The translations under genes were made by a program, and so were the position numbers. From contig JAHHGT010000004.1 in assembly GCA_019359745.1 (NCBI GenBank), positions 124,001 to 188,000 on the forward strand: a stretch of 64,000 nucleotides of DNA, written 5' to 3'. How positions within the stretch are numbered: the first letter of the stretch is position 1; each line of letters starts with the position of its first letter. The DNA is from Aphanothece saxicola GSE-SYN-MK-01-06B (GTDB taxonomy: Bacteria; Cyanobacteriota; Cyanobacteriia; PCC-6307; Cyanobiaceae). Shown one piece after another: positions 11,538 through 21,923 of this stretch. Below the pieces are notes generated by a model that was not told the origin of the DNA, ran no database searches, and was given only the letters and a program-made list of their open reading frames with translations.

Positions 11538-12896
11538 ATGGCTTCACCCACCCCCACCCATGCTCCCGCTGCTGGCCCAGGGCCGGCCCGGATCCTGGTG
11601 GTGGGCGGCGGTGGCCGCGAAAACGCCCTGGGCTGGGCCCTGGCGCGCTGTCCGGGGGTGGAGCAGGTGCTGGTGGCCCCTGGCAACGGCGGCACCGTGG
11701 CCCTGGCGGGCTGCGGCCAGCTGGCCATCGCCGAATCCGACCAGGAGGCCCTGGCTGCGGCCTGCCGCGAGTGGGCCATCGACCTGGTGGTGGTGGGGCC
11801 GGAAGCGCCGCTGGCGGCCGGTCTGGCGGATCGTTTGCGCTCGGAGGGGCTGGCGGTCTTCGGCCCCGGGGCGGACGGGGCCCTGCTGGAGGCCAGCAAG
11901 CGCTGGGCCAAGGACCTGATGCAGGAAGCGGGTGTGCCCACGGCGGGCTACTGGGCGGCCACATCCCGGCAGGAGGCCCTGGAGGCCCTGGAGCGGCACG
12001 GCCGCCCCCTGGTGGTGAAGGCCGATGGGCTGGCGGCCGGTAAAGGTGTGACGGTGGCCGACAGCCTCGAGCAGTGCCGCGACGCCATCGAGGAGGTGTT
12101 CGCCGGCCGTTTCCAGACCGCCGCACCTGGTGAGCCGGCCGCCGCCCCCTCCCTGGTGCTGGAGGAACGCCTGCACGGCCCGGAGGTGTCGGTGTTCGCC
12201 CTCACCGATGGCCGCAGCATGGTGTTGCTGCCCCCGGCCCAGGACCACAAGCGCATCGGCGAGGGGGACACCGGTCCCAACACCGGCGGCATGGGGGCCT
12301 ACGCCCCTGCCCGGCTGCTGGATGGGGCGGGACTGGAGCAGGTGCGCCAGCTGGTGCTGGAGCCGGTCCTGGCGGCCCTGCGGGCCCGGGGCATCGACTA
12401 CCGCGGCGTGATTTTCGCCGGCCTGATGCTCACCAAGGACGGACTGCGGGTGATCGAGTTCAACTGCCGCTTCGGGGACCCGGAATGCGAGACCCTGATG
12501 CCCTTGCTGGGCCCTGAGCTGGCCCGGGTGCTGCTGGCCTGTGCCACCGGCCATCTGGAAGGGGCTCCGCCCCTCACGATCGAGCCCCGCTGCAGCGCCT
12601 GCGTGATCGCCGCCGCCGAGGGGTACCCCGGCGACGTGCGTCGCGGTGACCCGATCCATGGGGAGCTGACGGACGACCCCGACCTGCAGCTGTTTCACGC
12701 CGGCAGTCGCCGCGGCGAGGACGGCGACGTGGTCACGGCCGGCGGGAGGGTGCTGGCGGTGGTGGCCCAGGCCGAGGATTTTGATGCGGCCTTCGAGCGG
12801 GCCTACGCCGGCCTGGGACGGGTGGGTTTTGAGGGCATGGTGTACCGCCGCGACATCGGCCATCAGGTGCGGACGCGTCCGCCGGTGCGGCCATGA
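11538..12896 (+). CDS. purD: phosphoribosylamine--glycine ligase
   Basis: ILVVGGGGRENALGWAL, ATP-grasp motifs, GDTGPNTGGMGAYAP. Confidence 0.96.
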   Translation: MASPTPTHAPAAGPGPARILVVGGGGRENALGWALARCPGVEQVLVAPGNGGTVALAGCGQLAIAESDQEALAAACREWAIDLVVVGPEAPLAAGLADRLRSEGLAVFGPGADGALLEASKRWAKDLMQEAGVPTAGYWAATSRQEALEALERHGRPLVVKADGLAAGKGVTVADSLEQCRDAIEEVFAGRFQTAAPGEPAAAPSLVLEERLHGPEVSVFALTDGRSMVLLPPAQDHKRIGEGDTGPNTGGMGAYAPARLLDGAGLEQVRQLVLEPVLAALRARGIDYRGVIFAGLMLTKDGLRVIEFNCRFGDPECETLMPLLGPELARVLLACATGHLEGAPPLTIEPRCSACVIAAAEGYPGDVRRGDPIHGELTDDPDLQLFHAGSRRGEDGDVVTAGGRVLAVVAQAEDFDAAFERAYAGLGRVGFEGMVYRRDIGHQVRTRPPVRP

Positions 12897-14947
12897 CGCT
12901 CAGCGACCCAGGCCATGCCCGCACCAGCAGCCAGCCAGCCGATTCTCTGAACCTGTGGCGGGCGCGCCTGCGTCGCTGGTGGGCCGAGTTCAGCCTGCAG
13001 ACGAAGCTGCTGGCGGTCGCCACCCTCGTGGTGAGCTTGCTGATGACCGGCATCACCTTCCTGGCCCTTAATGGCATCCAGCGGGATGCCCGCATGAGCG
13101 ACACCCGCTTTGCCCGCGATCTCGGGCTGCTGCTCTCGGCCAACGTCACGCCTTTGGTGGCCGAGGGCAACGACCGCGAACTGGCCTCGGTGGCCGAACG
13201 TTTCTGGCAGTCCAGCCGCAGCCTCCGGTACATCTTCTTCGCCGATTCCGACGGCGTGATCTACCTGGGCATCCCCATGGGCGGCAGCACCGGCGTGGGT
13301 GAGCGGTTGCTCAGCCGCCGCCTGGAGCTGCCGGCCGACATCCAGCGCCGCCCCGACAACCCCCTGATCCGCCAGCACCTCACCCCGGACGGCCAGGTCA
13401 CCGATGTGTTCGTGCCGATGGTCAGCGACGGCCGCTATCTGGGGGTGGTGGCCCTGGGCATCAACCCCAACGAAACGCTGCTGGCCAGCGCCGCCCTCAC
13501 CCGTGAAGTCACCGTGGCGGTGTTCATCTCCATCTGGGTGCTGGTGATCCTGGGGTCGGTGTTCAATGCCCTCACCATCACCCAGCCGGTGAAGGAACTG
13601 CTGCGGGGGGTGCGCTCGATCGCCGGCGGCAATTTCGAGACCCGCATTGCCCTGCCGGTGGGGGGAGAACTGGGTGAGCTGCTCAACGGGTTCAACACCA
13701 TGGCCTCCCAGCTGGAGGTCTACAAGGCGGCCAACATCGAGGAGCTCACCGCCGCCCAGGTGAAGCAGCAGTCATTGATCGCCACCATGGCCGATGGGGC
13801 GGTGCTGCTCGATGCGGAAGGGCACATCGTGCTGGCCAACCCCACCGCCCGGCGCCTGTTTCGCTGGGAGGGTCGCAAGCTGGAGGGCAGCGAGCTGGCC
13901 GGTGAACTGCCCGACCGGCTGGCGATGGAGCTGCACGATCCTCTGGAGAGCCTGATCCTCAACGAGCGGGACAACACCGAGGTGCGCTGCAGTTTCGGAG
14001 ATCCCGCCCGCACCCTGCGCATCGTGCTTCAGTCGGTGCGGGATGCCAGTGGCGAAAGCCTCAAGGGCATTGCCATGACCATCCAGGACCTCACCCGGGA
14101 GGTGGAGCTGAATGCGGCCCAGAGCCGCTTCATCAGCAACGTGTCCCACGAGCTGCGCACCCCCCTGTGCAACATCAAGAGCTATGTGGAGACGCTCCAC
14201 GACATGGGTGACCTGCTCAGCCCCGAGGAGCAGAAGGAATTCCTGAGCATCGCCAACGCCGAGACCGACCGGCTGTCCCGGCTGGTCACCGACGTGCTCG
14301 ACCTGTCACGACTGGAGTCCGACCGGGTCTGGCAGCTGGAGCCCTTGGAGATCGCCCCGGCGATCGAGCAGACCCTGCGCACCTACCGGCTGAACGCTGA
14401 GGAGAAGGGGGTCACCCTCATCTTCGCCGGCGATCAGCACCTGCCCCGGGTGCGTGGCAACTGGGATCTGCTGCTGCAGGTGTTCGACAACCTGGTGGGC
14501 AATGCCCTCAAGTTCACCCAGGGCGGCGGCCAGCTGCTGCTGCGCGCCTACCCCTGGCCCGACCACTGCCTGCTGGATCCCGGTGTCAGCCCGGGCGACC
14601 ACCCCGCCTGCGCCCTCACCTCCCCCCTGCCCCGGCTGCGGGTCGAGATCGCCGACACCGGCTGCGGCATCTCCGAAGCCGACCAGTCGCGGATCTTCGA
14701 GCGGTTTTTCCGGGTGGAAAACGCCGTCCACACCGAGGCCGGCACCGGGCTGGGACTCTCGATCGTGCGCGGCATCCTCGAGAAACACGGCAGCCAGGCC
14801 CGCATGGCCAGCGAGCCCGGGGTGGGGACCACCTTCTGGTTCGACCTGCCCCTGGAGGATGCCGACGGCGATGAATTGCAGGTTCAGGTGGAGCGCTCCT
14901 CCTCGATGGCCGAGATGGACAAGGAACGACGCATCGCCGTGGCCTGA
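12893..14947 (+). CDS. nblS: two-component sensor histidine kinase (HAMP-PAS-HisKA-HATPase; NblS/Hik33-like)
   Basis: FISNVSHELRTPLCNIKSYVETLHDMGD, HAMP and PAS regions, HATPase motifs; overlaps purD. Confidence 0.88.
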   Translation: MTLSDPGHARTSSQPADSLNLWRARLRRWWAEFSLQTKLLAVATLVVSLLMTGITFLALNGIQRDARMSDTRFARDLGLLLSANVTPLVAEGNDRELASVAERFWQSSRSLRYIFFADSDGVIYLGIPMGGSTGVGERLLSRRLELPADIQRRPDNPLIRQHLTPDGQVTDVFVPMVSDGRYLGVVALGINPNETLLASAALTREVTVAVFISIWVLVILGSVFNALTITQPVKELLRGVRSIAGGNFETRIALPVGGELGELLNGFNTMASQLEVYKAANIEELTAAQVKQQSLIATMADGAVLLDAEGHIVLANPTARRLFRWEGRKLEGSELAGELPDRLAMELHDPLESLILNERDNTEVRCSFGDPARTLRIVLQSVRDASGESLKGIAMTIQDLTREVELNAAQSRFISNVSHELRTPLCNIKSYVETLHDMGDLLSPEEQKEFLSIANAETDRLSRLVTDVLDLSRLESDRVWQLEPLEIAPAIEQTLRTYRLNAEEKGVTLIFAGDQHLPRVRGNWDLLLQVFDNLVGNALKFTQGGGQLLLRAYPWPDHCLLDPGVSPGDHPACALTSPLPRLRVEIADTGCGISEADQSRIFERFFRVENAVHTEAGTGLGLSIVRGILEKHGSQARMASEPGVGTTFWFDLPLEDADGDELQVQVERSSSMAEMDKERRIAVA

Positions 14948-14967
14948 GGGGTCACCACCCCGCCTGA

Positions 14968-16512
14968 TCAGCTCTCCCCGTCGACGCTGCGCATGATGCG
15001 CCCGAGGTCGACCCGTTCATCGGTGGTGATGCGATGGGGCACACCGCTGATGATGCGCTCGAAATTGGCGAAGGAATCCTTGATCTCCGGTCCGTTGCCC
15101 GTGATCACGAACTCCCGGATGCCCTTGTCGTGCCACGAGCCGCGCATCTTGAACACGTTCAGGGCGCGGGCCATTTCGCCACGGATCTCCACGTACTGCA
15201 GCAGCAGAATGGTGTCGGTGATGGTGGAGATGTGGGAGTCGGTGATCGAGTGGCTGCCCATGAACTCCTCGGAGGTGTTGGTGAAGAAGCCCGCGATCTC
15301 CTCCTGCTTCGCATACCCCGTCACGCCGATCACGAACTGCCGGAAGGCGTTGTGGCTGACGCCCCTGGCAAGGGCGGAAAGGGAGTCAATCGCCATCCGG
15401 GTCGGTTTGAACTCGCTGATCTCCGTCTTGATGATCTGCAGGTGATCCTCCAGACCGGTGGACTCCGGATAGGCGCAGATGATCTTGAGCAGGCCGTCCT
15501 GCTCCATCTGCTCGAAATCGATGCCCCAGCTGGTGGCGTTGCGCAGCAGCTGGGAGCGGGATTCCTCGTAGGCGAACAGGATCGCCCGCTCCTTGCTGCG
15601 GCAGGCATCCTCGACGAACTTGCTGACCAGAAGCGTCTTGCCGGTTCCGGTGGCGCCCGTCGCCAGGATGATGGAGTCCTTGAAGAAGCCCCCGCCGCAC
15701 ATCTCATCCAGCCGGGGAACGCCGGAGCTCACGCGCACGTTGGAGGAGCGCTGGGTGAGGCGCATCGCCCCCAGGGGGAACACGCTGATGCCGTGGCTGC
15801 CCATGGTGAACGGGAACTCCCCTTTCATGTGCGTGGTGCCACGGAGCTTGAGCACTTCCACGGTGCGGCGCCGCCGTTCCCCCTCCAGCACGTTGCGCAG
15901 GATCACCACGTTGTCGGAGACGAATTCCTCGACGCCGTAGCGGGCGATGGCTCCGTACTCATCGACACGTTCGGTGGTCATCACCGTGGTGACGCCGATC
16001 TCCTTGAGCCGGGCGATCAGCCGGAAGATCTCCCGGCGCACCACGGAGATGGCGTCGTACTGCTGGAAGACAGCAGTGATGGAGTCAATCGCCACCCGCT
16101 TGGCTTTGTATTTGCGGATCGCATAGTGAATGCGTTCGATCAGACCGGAGAGGTCGAAACTTCCTGAGACCTCCTGGCCATCGGGGTCCGGGGAGGCGTC
16201 GAGGACAAACAGCTTGTTCTGCTCCACCATCTCCTGCAGGTTCCAGCCGAAGCTGGAGGCGTTGCGAAGGATGTCGAGGGGGGATTCCTCAAAGGTGACG
16301 AAAATACCGTGCTCGTTGAACTGGCGGATCCCGTTGCAGAGAAAGTTCAGCGAAAAGACCGTTTTTCCTGTTCCTGAGGTGCCACTGATCAAGGTCGATC
16401 GACCGATCGGCAGACCGCCATGGCAGATGTCATCGAAGCCCTCGATTCCCGTGGGAAGCTTCTGCATCTGCATCCGGTTGGCGGTGAGGTCGTGGTCGTT
16501 GGGATCCGGCAT
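14968..16512 (-). CDS. kaiC: circadian clock protein KaiC
   Basis: Two P-loops (GTSGTGKT, GATGTGKT) and the phosphorylation-site region SITDSHISTITDTI. Confidence 0.98.
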   Translation of the reverse strand: MPDPNDHDLTANRMQMQKLPTGIEGFDDICHGGLPIGRSTLISGTSGTGKTVFSLNFLCNGIRQFNEHGIFVTFEESPLDILRNASSFGWNLQEMVEQNKLFVLDASPDPDGQEVSGSFDLSGLIERIHYAIRKYKAKRVAIDSITAVFQQYDAISVVRREIFRLIARLKEIGVTTVMTTERVDEYGAIARYGVEEFVSDNVVILRNVLEGERRRRTVEVLKLRGTTHMKGEFPFTMGSHGISVFPLGAMRLTQRSSNVRVSSGVPRLDEMCGGGFFKDSIILATGATGTGKTLLVSKFVEDACRSKERAILFAYEESRSQLLRNATSWGIDFEQMEQDGLLKIICAYPESTGLEDHLQIIKTEISEFKPTRMAIDSLSALARGVSHNAFRQFVIGVTGYAKQEEIAGFFTNTSEEFMGSHSITDSHISTITDTILLLQYVEIRGEMARALNVFKMRGSWHDKGIREFVITGNGPEIKDSFANFERIISGVPHRITTDERVDLGRIMRSVDGES

Positions 16513-16585
16513 CGATAGGGATGGAAAGGGAAGGAGCTGAAGGGCTGAAGGATCTGAAAGGAATGCTGGCCTGGCTTGAACGGCT

Positions 16586-16948
16586 TCAGGAGGATTCAGG
16601 AGAGGAGGCTTCACCGCCTGCTTCGAGATCGTCGATGTCCAGCTTGAAGTCCTCCTCCGAGAGTTCTTCGTAGAGGAGATCAAGGCCGATCAGCACCCGA
16701 TCCCGGTCGGACAGATCGCCGATGATCCGCCGCACGGGCGGGGGCAGGATCTTCGCCAGGGTGGGAGTGGCCAGGATCTTGTCCTCCTCGGCGAGTTGGG
16801 GATTCTTGAGGACGTCGATCACCTTCAGGGCATAGACCCCACGGAACTCGGACTCGAGGATGTCGCGGAGCGTTTTCAGAGCCCGCATCGAGTTGGGCGT
16901 GTTGCCGGCCACGTAGAGCTTGAGGATGTAAGTCTTGCGAAAAGTCAT
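16586..16948 (-). CDS. kaiB: circadian clock protein KaiB with acidic C-terminal tail
   Basis: [28 protein letters not shown]...[25 protein letters not shown]. Confidence 0.97.
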   Translation of the reverse strand: MTFRKTYILKLYVAGNTPNSMRALKTLRDILESEFRGVYALKVIDVLKNPQLAEEDKILATPTLAKILPPPVRRIIGDLSDRDRVLIGLDLLYEELSEEDFKLDIDDLEAGGEASSPESS

Positions 16949-16957
16949 GGCTGTGGC

Positions 16958-17806
16958 TCAGGCGAAGGGGCTGGATACTTCGGGGATGGGGGCAGGCACG
17001 ATCGGCACGTCCGGAGGGATGGAGCGCCGATACATCTCACAGAGGTGCGCCATGACGTCAAGGAGGGCCAGGCGATAGTCCTGCAGGAAATCGTTCTTCT
17101 GTCCTTTCAGCATGAGCTGTTTCCAGAACTCCTCGATCAGATTCACGTGGATCTCGACCATTTTGGTGATCGGCAGATCGGCGAAGAAGGCTGTGTTCAC
17201 GAAGCTTTCGATCGCCAGGTTGGCCGTGGCTGGATTCTTGAAGTAACTGATCAGCAGATCGCGGTAGCTGCGGCGCAGGGAGTTGAGCAGCTCGTCGCGC
17301 TCCTCGGCTTCCAGGTTGCGCAGGAAGCGGGAGGGATCCCGCTTGTAGTAAACGCTGAGATAGCCGAGACGACCGTTCAGCCGGTTCGACAGCTTCCAGC
17401 CATCGGGGGTGGCCGCCTGGGCCTCGTTGCTGGCCGGCGGCGTGTGGCTGCGCAGGAATCGGGAGACGGCCGCATCGAGGCTGTAGCTCAGCTGCTCCAG
17501 TTGGTCGGGGGGCAGACGGACTTCAGCGCCATGGAACAGCACATCCCCGCTGACGGGTCCGATCAGCACGGCCGGCAGCTCCAGTCCCCGTTCATGCAGG
17601 ATCCCGAAGAAGCCTGCCCCGACAGCCCCCTCCTCCAGCAGCAGCCCGTCGACATCCTCCCGGTGACGCTCCAGCTGCGCCAGGGGCTCGGCGTCAGGGT
17701 CCGTCGGCACCAGGTGGTAGCGCCCACCCTTGAGCCACTGGACGCAGGCCTCGGCCAGGGCAGGGGTCTGGATGAGGGACAGGATGTTGAGAACCGGTTG
17801 GGGCAT
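16958..17806 (-). CDS. kaiA: circadian clock protein KaiA (full length, 282 aa)
   Basis: Gene order and C-terminal domain SNRLNGRLGYLSVYYKRDPSRFLRNLEAEERDELLNSLRRSYRDLLI; start MPQPVLNILS. Confidence 0.94.
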   Translation of the reverse strand: MPQPVLNILSLIQTPALAEACVQWLKGGRYHLVPTDPDAEPLAQLERHREDVDGLLLEEGAVGAGFFGILHERGLELPAVLIGPVSGDVLFHGAEVRLPPDQLEQLSYSLDAAVSRFLRSHTPPASNEAQAATPDGWKLSNRLNGRLGYLSVYYKRDPSRFLRNLEAEERDELLNSLRRSYRDLLISYFKNPATANLAIESFVNTAFFADLPITKMVEIHVNLIEEFWKQLMLKGQKNDFLQDYRLALLDVMAHLCEMYRRSIPPDVPIVPAPIPEVSSPFA

Positions 17807-17956
17807 CGACCGCTGCGGCGGGGAACTCCCCTGGTCGAGCTGATTCTTGACGGAAGGTGGTCCCGGACGGGAGGATCTTAGTTCTGTCTTTCGATTCCGT
17901 GCGCCCAGGCCCAATGGCGGCTCCCTGCCGCCAGCCTGGCCACGCCCCTTGACGTG

Positions 17957-18358
17957 ATGACCCAAGCCCCCCAGCAGGACCTCCCGAGCGACGCCGCGAC
18001 GGGAGCCGCCACGACGGACACCACCGGTGCCTACGCGATCGTCGAAGCCTCCGGTCAGCAGTTCTGGCTCCAGACCGATCGCTACGTCGACCTTGATCGT
18101 CTCAGCGCCGACGTCGACAGCACCGTCACGCTCGAGAACGTGCTCCTGGTGAAGGACGCGTCCGGCACCACCCTGGGCCAGCCCTACGTGGCAGGCGCCA
18201 CCGTGGAGCTCAAGGTGATGGCCCATCGCCGCGGCCAGAAGATCATCGTTTACAAGATGCGCCCCAAGAAGAAGACCCGCCGCAAGAACGGTCACCGCCA
18301 GGAACTCACCCGCGTGATGGTCCAGTCCATCAAGGTGGGTGGCAAGGCGATCGTCTGA
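17957..18358 (+). CDS. rplU: 50S ribosomal protein L21
   Basis: [15 protein letters not shown]...[19 protein letters not shown]. Confidence 0.95.
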   Translation: MTQAPQQDLPSDAATGAATTDTTGAYAIVEASGQQFWLQTDRYVDLDRLSADVDSTVTLENVLLVKDASGTTLGQPYVAGATVELKVMAHRRGQKIIVYKMRPKKKTRRKNGHRQELTRVMVQSIKVGGKAIV

Positions 18359-18413
18359 TCGGGTTCTTCCAGCTCTCCGGTTTCTTTACCCCCCTCCACC
18401 TCTCGTTTCCCCC

Positions 18414-18680
18414 ATGGCCCACAAGAAAGGCACAGGTTCGACCCGTAACGGCCGCGACTCCAACTCCAAGCGCCTCGGCGTCAAGCGCTACGGCGGTGAA
18501 ACCGTCAGCGCCGGTTCGATCCTGATCCGTCAGCGCGGCACCTCCGTGATCCCCGGCGTCAACGTGGGCCGCGGTTCCGATGACACCCTGTTCGCCCTGG
18601 TGGACGGCGTGGTCAACTTCGAATCGATCAAGCGGGGCCTGCGCAACCGCAAGCGCATCAACATCGCAGTGGCTGCCTAG
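18414..18680 (+). CDS. rpmA: 50S ribosomal protein L27
   Basis: [28 protein letters not shown]. Confidence 0.98.
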   Translation: MAHKKGTGSTRNGRDSNSKRLGVKRYGGETVSAGSILIRQRGTSVIPGVNVGRGSDDTLFALVDGVVNFESIKRGLRNRKRINIAVAA

Positions 18681-19432
18681 GTCAGGGGCACCTCGCCCAG
18701 TTCGGTGCCGTCCCCCGGCACCTCCAGGTAGCGCCTCAGCCAGCCCACCAGCAGGTAGAAGGGCAGGGTGTCGGCCAGGGCCGCCACCAGCTTGAACACA
18801 TAGCCGCTGGCGATGAACACGCCCAGCTGGGGCAGCACGGGCTCACCGGCCCTGATCGGCAGCACGTGGGCGGCGTAGTGGCTGATCAACACCACCGCCG
18901 AGGTGTCCACGATCTGGCTGATCAGGGTGGAGCCGTTGTTGCGCAGCCACAGGGCCTTGCCGTTGCTGAAGCGCTTCCAGAAATGGAACAGGCGCACGTC
19001 GGTGAACTGGGCCGCCATGTACGCGGCCATGGAGGCTCCCACCGCCCCGAAGGCCAGCCGCCGCACTTCAAAGAACACCGGCACCCCATCGGCCCGGGTG
19101 TCGAGAGGCAGACCCGCCACCCCCCCGAACCCGTCCAGACCCGGCAGGATGCCCCCCAGCCAGAGCACCAGCACGATCCAGCCGTTGAGCATCAGACCCA
19201 CCCACACCACCTGGGAAGCGCGTCGCTCGCCCCAGATCTCGCTGATCAGGTCGGTGCAGAGGAAGGTGACGGGGTACGGCAGGGCCCCGATCGCCACGAT
19301 GATCGGGAAGGAGCCGATGCTGCCCAGGGTCAGGAACCGGGTCAGACCCAGGATGTTCAGCATGCCCATGGTTCCCAGGAAGATGCCGGCCAGCACCAGA
19401 AAGGCCACCTCGCGCCGCTCCTGCAGGGTCAT
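18677..19432 (-). CDS. queuosine precursor transporter (VUT/YhhQ family)
   Basis: [29 protein letters not shown]...[26 protein letters not shown]. Confidence 0.88.
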   Translation of the reverse strand: MTLQERREVAFLVLAGIFLGTMGMLNILGLTRFLTLGSIGSFPIIVAIGALPYPVTFLCTDLISEIWGERRASQVVWVGLMLNGWIVLVLWLGGILPGLDGFGGVAGLPLDTRADGVPVFFEVRRLAFGAVGASMAAYMAAQFTDVRLFHFWKRFSNGKALWLRNNGSTLISQIVDTSAVVLISHYAAHVLPIRAGEPVLPQLGVFIASGYVFKLVAALADTLPFYLLVGWLRRYLEVPGDGTELGEVPLT

Positions 19433-19444
19433 CGGCGCCTGGGC

Positions 19445-20368
19445 ATGAAGGAAGGTTCCACCAGGCTGCCGCCTTCGCCCCCGTCGCGCCACGGCTGCGG
19501 CTTTCTGGTGCTCGACAAACCCGCCGGCGTGACCTCCCACGATGTCGTCGCCCGGGTGCGGCGGGCCTCCGGCCTGCGGCGGGTGGGCCATGGCGGCACC
19601 CTGGATCCCGCCGTCACGGGGGTGCTGCCGATCGCCCTGGGTCCGGCCACCCGGTTGCTGCCCTACCTCCCCGGCGACAAGATCTACCGCGGCACGGTGC
19701 AGCTGGGGCTGCGCACCAGCACCGACGACCTCGAGGGTGAGGTGCAGGAGCAGCGGCCCGTGCCACCCCTCGGCCCCGAGGCACTGGAGCGGGCCCTGGC
19801 CGCCTTCCGGGGCGAGATCCTGCAGGTTCCCCCCCAGGTCTCCGCCGTGCACGTCGATGGCCAGCGGGCCTACGCCCGGGTGCGGGCGGGGGAAGCGCTG
19901 GCCCTGGCGGCCCGGCCGGTGCTGATCCACGGCCTTGACCTGCTCGGCTGGGATGCGGCCGGTGGCCGTCTGGAGCTGGAGGTGCGTTGTTCCGCCGGCA
20001 CCTACGTGCGTGCCCTGGCCAGGGACCTGGGGGAGGCCCTGGGCTGCGGCGGTGCCCTGGCCAGCCTGCGCCGCACCGCCGCCCTCGGCTTCGGCCTGCA
20101 CCAGGCCATTTCCATGGAGCGTCTGGCGAGCGGCCCCATGCCTCCCCTGCTGGATCCCCTTGACGTGCTGGTTGATCTGCCGCGGCAGCGTCTCGATCCG
20201 GCCCAGCTGTCGCCGTGGCGTTGCGGCCGGGCGCTGCCCCGTACGGTGGAGCAGTTGCCCGAGGGGGCCGTCGCCGTGCTCACGCCGGATGGCGCTCTGG
20301 CGGGCATCGCCCGTGCCGACGGCAAGGGCCAGCTCCTGCCCCGGCTGGTGTTCGACGCCACCGGTTGA
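19445..20368 (+). CDS. truB: tRNA pseudouridine(55) synthase
   Basis: GFLVLDKPAGVTSHDVVARVRR and GHGGTLDPAVTGVLPIALG. Confidence 0.95.
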   Translation: MKEGSTRLPPSPPSRHGCGFLVLDKPAGVTSHDVVARVRRASGLRRVGHGGTLDPAVTGVLPIALGPATRLLPYLPGDKIYRGTVQLGLRTSTDDLEGEVQEQRPVPPLGPEALERALAAFRGEILQVPPQVSAVHVDGQRAYARVRAGEALALAARPVLIHGLDLLGWDAAGGRLELEVRCSAGTYVRALARDLGEALGCGGALASLRRTAALGFGLHQAISMERLASGPMPPLLDPLDVLVDLPRQRLDPAQLSPWRCGRALPRTVEQLPEGAVAVLTPDGALAGIARADGKGQLLPRLVFDATG

Positions 20369-20386
20369 ACCTCTCCTGACATCGCG

Positions 20387-21163
20387 ATGGCCGGCCACAG
20401 CAAATGGGCCCAGATCAAACGCACCAAGGCGGTGGTGGATGCGAAGCGGGGGGCCCTGTTCACCCGGCTGGGGCGGGAGATCACGGTGGCGGCCCGTGCT
20501 GGTGCCGACCCCGCCGGTAACTTCCAGCTCCGCACCGCCATCGAGAAGGCCAAGGTGGCGGGACTGCCCAACGCCAACATCGACCGGGCCGTGGCCAAGG
20601 GCAGCGGCCAGGGTGGTGCTGGCGCCGACCTGTTTGAGGCGGTGCGCTACGAGGGCTATGGCGCCGGTGGGGTGGCCGTGCTGGTCGAGGCCCTCACCGA
20701 CAACCGCAACCGCACCGCCGCCGACCTGCGGCTGGCCTTCGGCAAGCATGGCGGCAATCTCGGCGAGATCGGCTGCGTCAGCTACCTGTTCGAGCAGCGG
20801 GCCGTGGTGCGGCTGGTCCTGCCCAACGCCGACGAGGAGGACCTGCTGGAGAGCCTGCTGACCCTGGAGGAGCGGGGTGGACCAGCGGCGGCTGGCTACG
20901 CCATCGATGCGGACGGCGTCGATGTGTTCGGGGCCTTTGCCGATCTGGAAGTCCTCCAGGACGGGCTGAGGGACCTGGGTCTGCCGCTGGCGGGCTGGGA
21001 GCACCGTTGGATCGCCTCGCTGCCCTGCCGCCTCGAAGACGGGGACCTGCTGGCCGCCTGTCTGCGCATGCTGGATGTGCTGGAGGATCTCGACGACGTG
21101 CGCAGCGTCACCACCAATCTCGAAGCGGACGACGGCCTGATGGAAGCGGTCCTGCTCAGCTGA
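20387..21163 (+). CDS. YebC/PmpR family regulator
   Basis: [32 protein letters not shown]...[14 protein letters not shown]. Confidence 0.96.
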   Translation: MAGHSKWAQIKRTKAVVDAKRGALFTRLGREITVAARAGADPAGNFQLRTAIEKAKVAGLPNANIDRAVAKGSGQGGAGADLFEAVRYEGYGAGGVAVLVEALTDNRNRTAADLRLAFGKHGGNLGEIGCVSYLFEQRAVVRLVLPNADEEDLLESLLTLEERGGPAAAGYAIDADGVDVFGAFADLEVLQDGLRDLGLPLAGWEHRWIASLPCRLEDGDLLAACLRMLDVLEDLDDVRSVTTNLEADDGLMEAVLLS

Positions 21164-21923
21164 GCATGGCGTCGGCGTCGGCGATCACCGTCAGGGCGGG
21201 ATGGTGCTGCAGCCAGCTGGCGGGCAGCTCCGCTGAAGGGGGCTCCTGCAGGGTGCGGCGCAGGATGGTTGCCTTCTCGGCTCCCGTGACCACCAGCAGC
21301 ACCCGGCGGGCCGAGAGGATCTCGGCCAGTCCCAGGGTGATGGCCTGCCGGGGGACGGCACCGGGGTCGCCGCCGAAGCCAGCGGCGTTCTGGCGGCGTG
21401 TGTGGTCGCTGAGCACCACACAGCGGCAGGCCACCGCAGGGTCGGAAGGGGGTTCGTTGAAACCCACGTGGCCGTTGAGGCCCAGGCCCAGCAGTTGCAG
21501 GCCGATGCCGCCGGCCGCGCTGACGGCGGCGCCATAACGACCGGCTTCGGCCACCGGATCGGCGGCCTGCCCATCGGGGAGCCGCACCCGCTCGGGGTCC
21601 AGGCCGAGGGGCGCCACGAGCTGGCGGGCCATGGTGGCGGCGAAGGAGCTGGGATCCTGCGGCGCCAGCCCCACGTACTCGTCCAGGTTGAAGCTGCGCC
21701 AGGTGGCGCGCACCCTGGCCGCCAGGGTGGGTTCCAGCTGAGCCATCCGGCGGACCAGGGCCCCATAGACAGGCCCCATGGTGCGTCCGGTGGCCAGGCC
21801 CAGGGGCCGCTGCGGGTGCAGCCGATCCGCCAGCAGCAGGGCTGCCACCCGTTCGGCCACGGCCGCCGCATCGGCCAGAACGACGGGCGTGATCGCGGAG
21901 CTGTTGGTGGAGCCGTGCCTCAA
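21156..21923 (-). CDS. nagB: glucosamine-6-phosphate deaminase/6-phosphogluconolactonase family
   Basis: [39 protein letters not shown] start inferred. Confidence 0.85.
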   Translation of the reverse strand: MRHGSTNSSAITPVVLADAAAVAERVAALLLADRLHPQRPLGLATGRTMGPVYGALVRRMAQLEPTLAARVRATWRSFNLDEYVGLAPQDPSSFAATMARQLVAPLGLDPERVRLPDGQAADPVAEAGRYGAAVSAAGGIGLQLLGLGLNGHVGFNEPPSDPAVACRCVVLSDHTRRQNAAGFGGDPGAVPRQAITLGLAEILSARRVLLVVTGAEKATILRRTLQEPPSAELPASWLQHHPALTVIADADAMLS

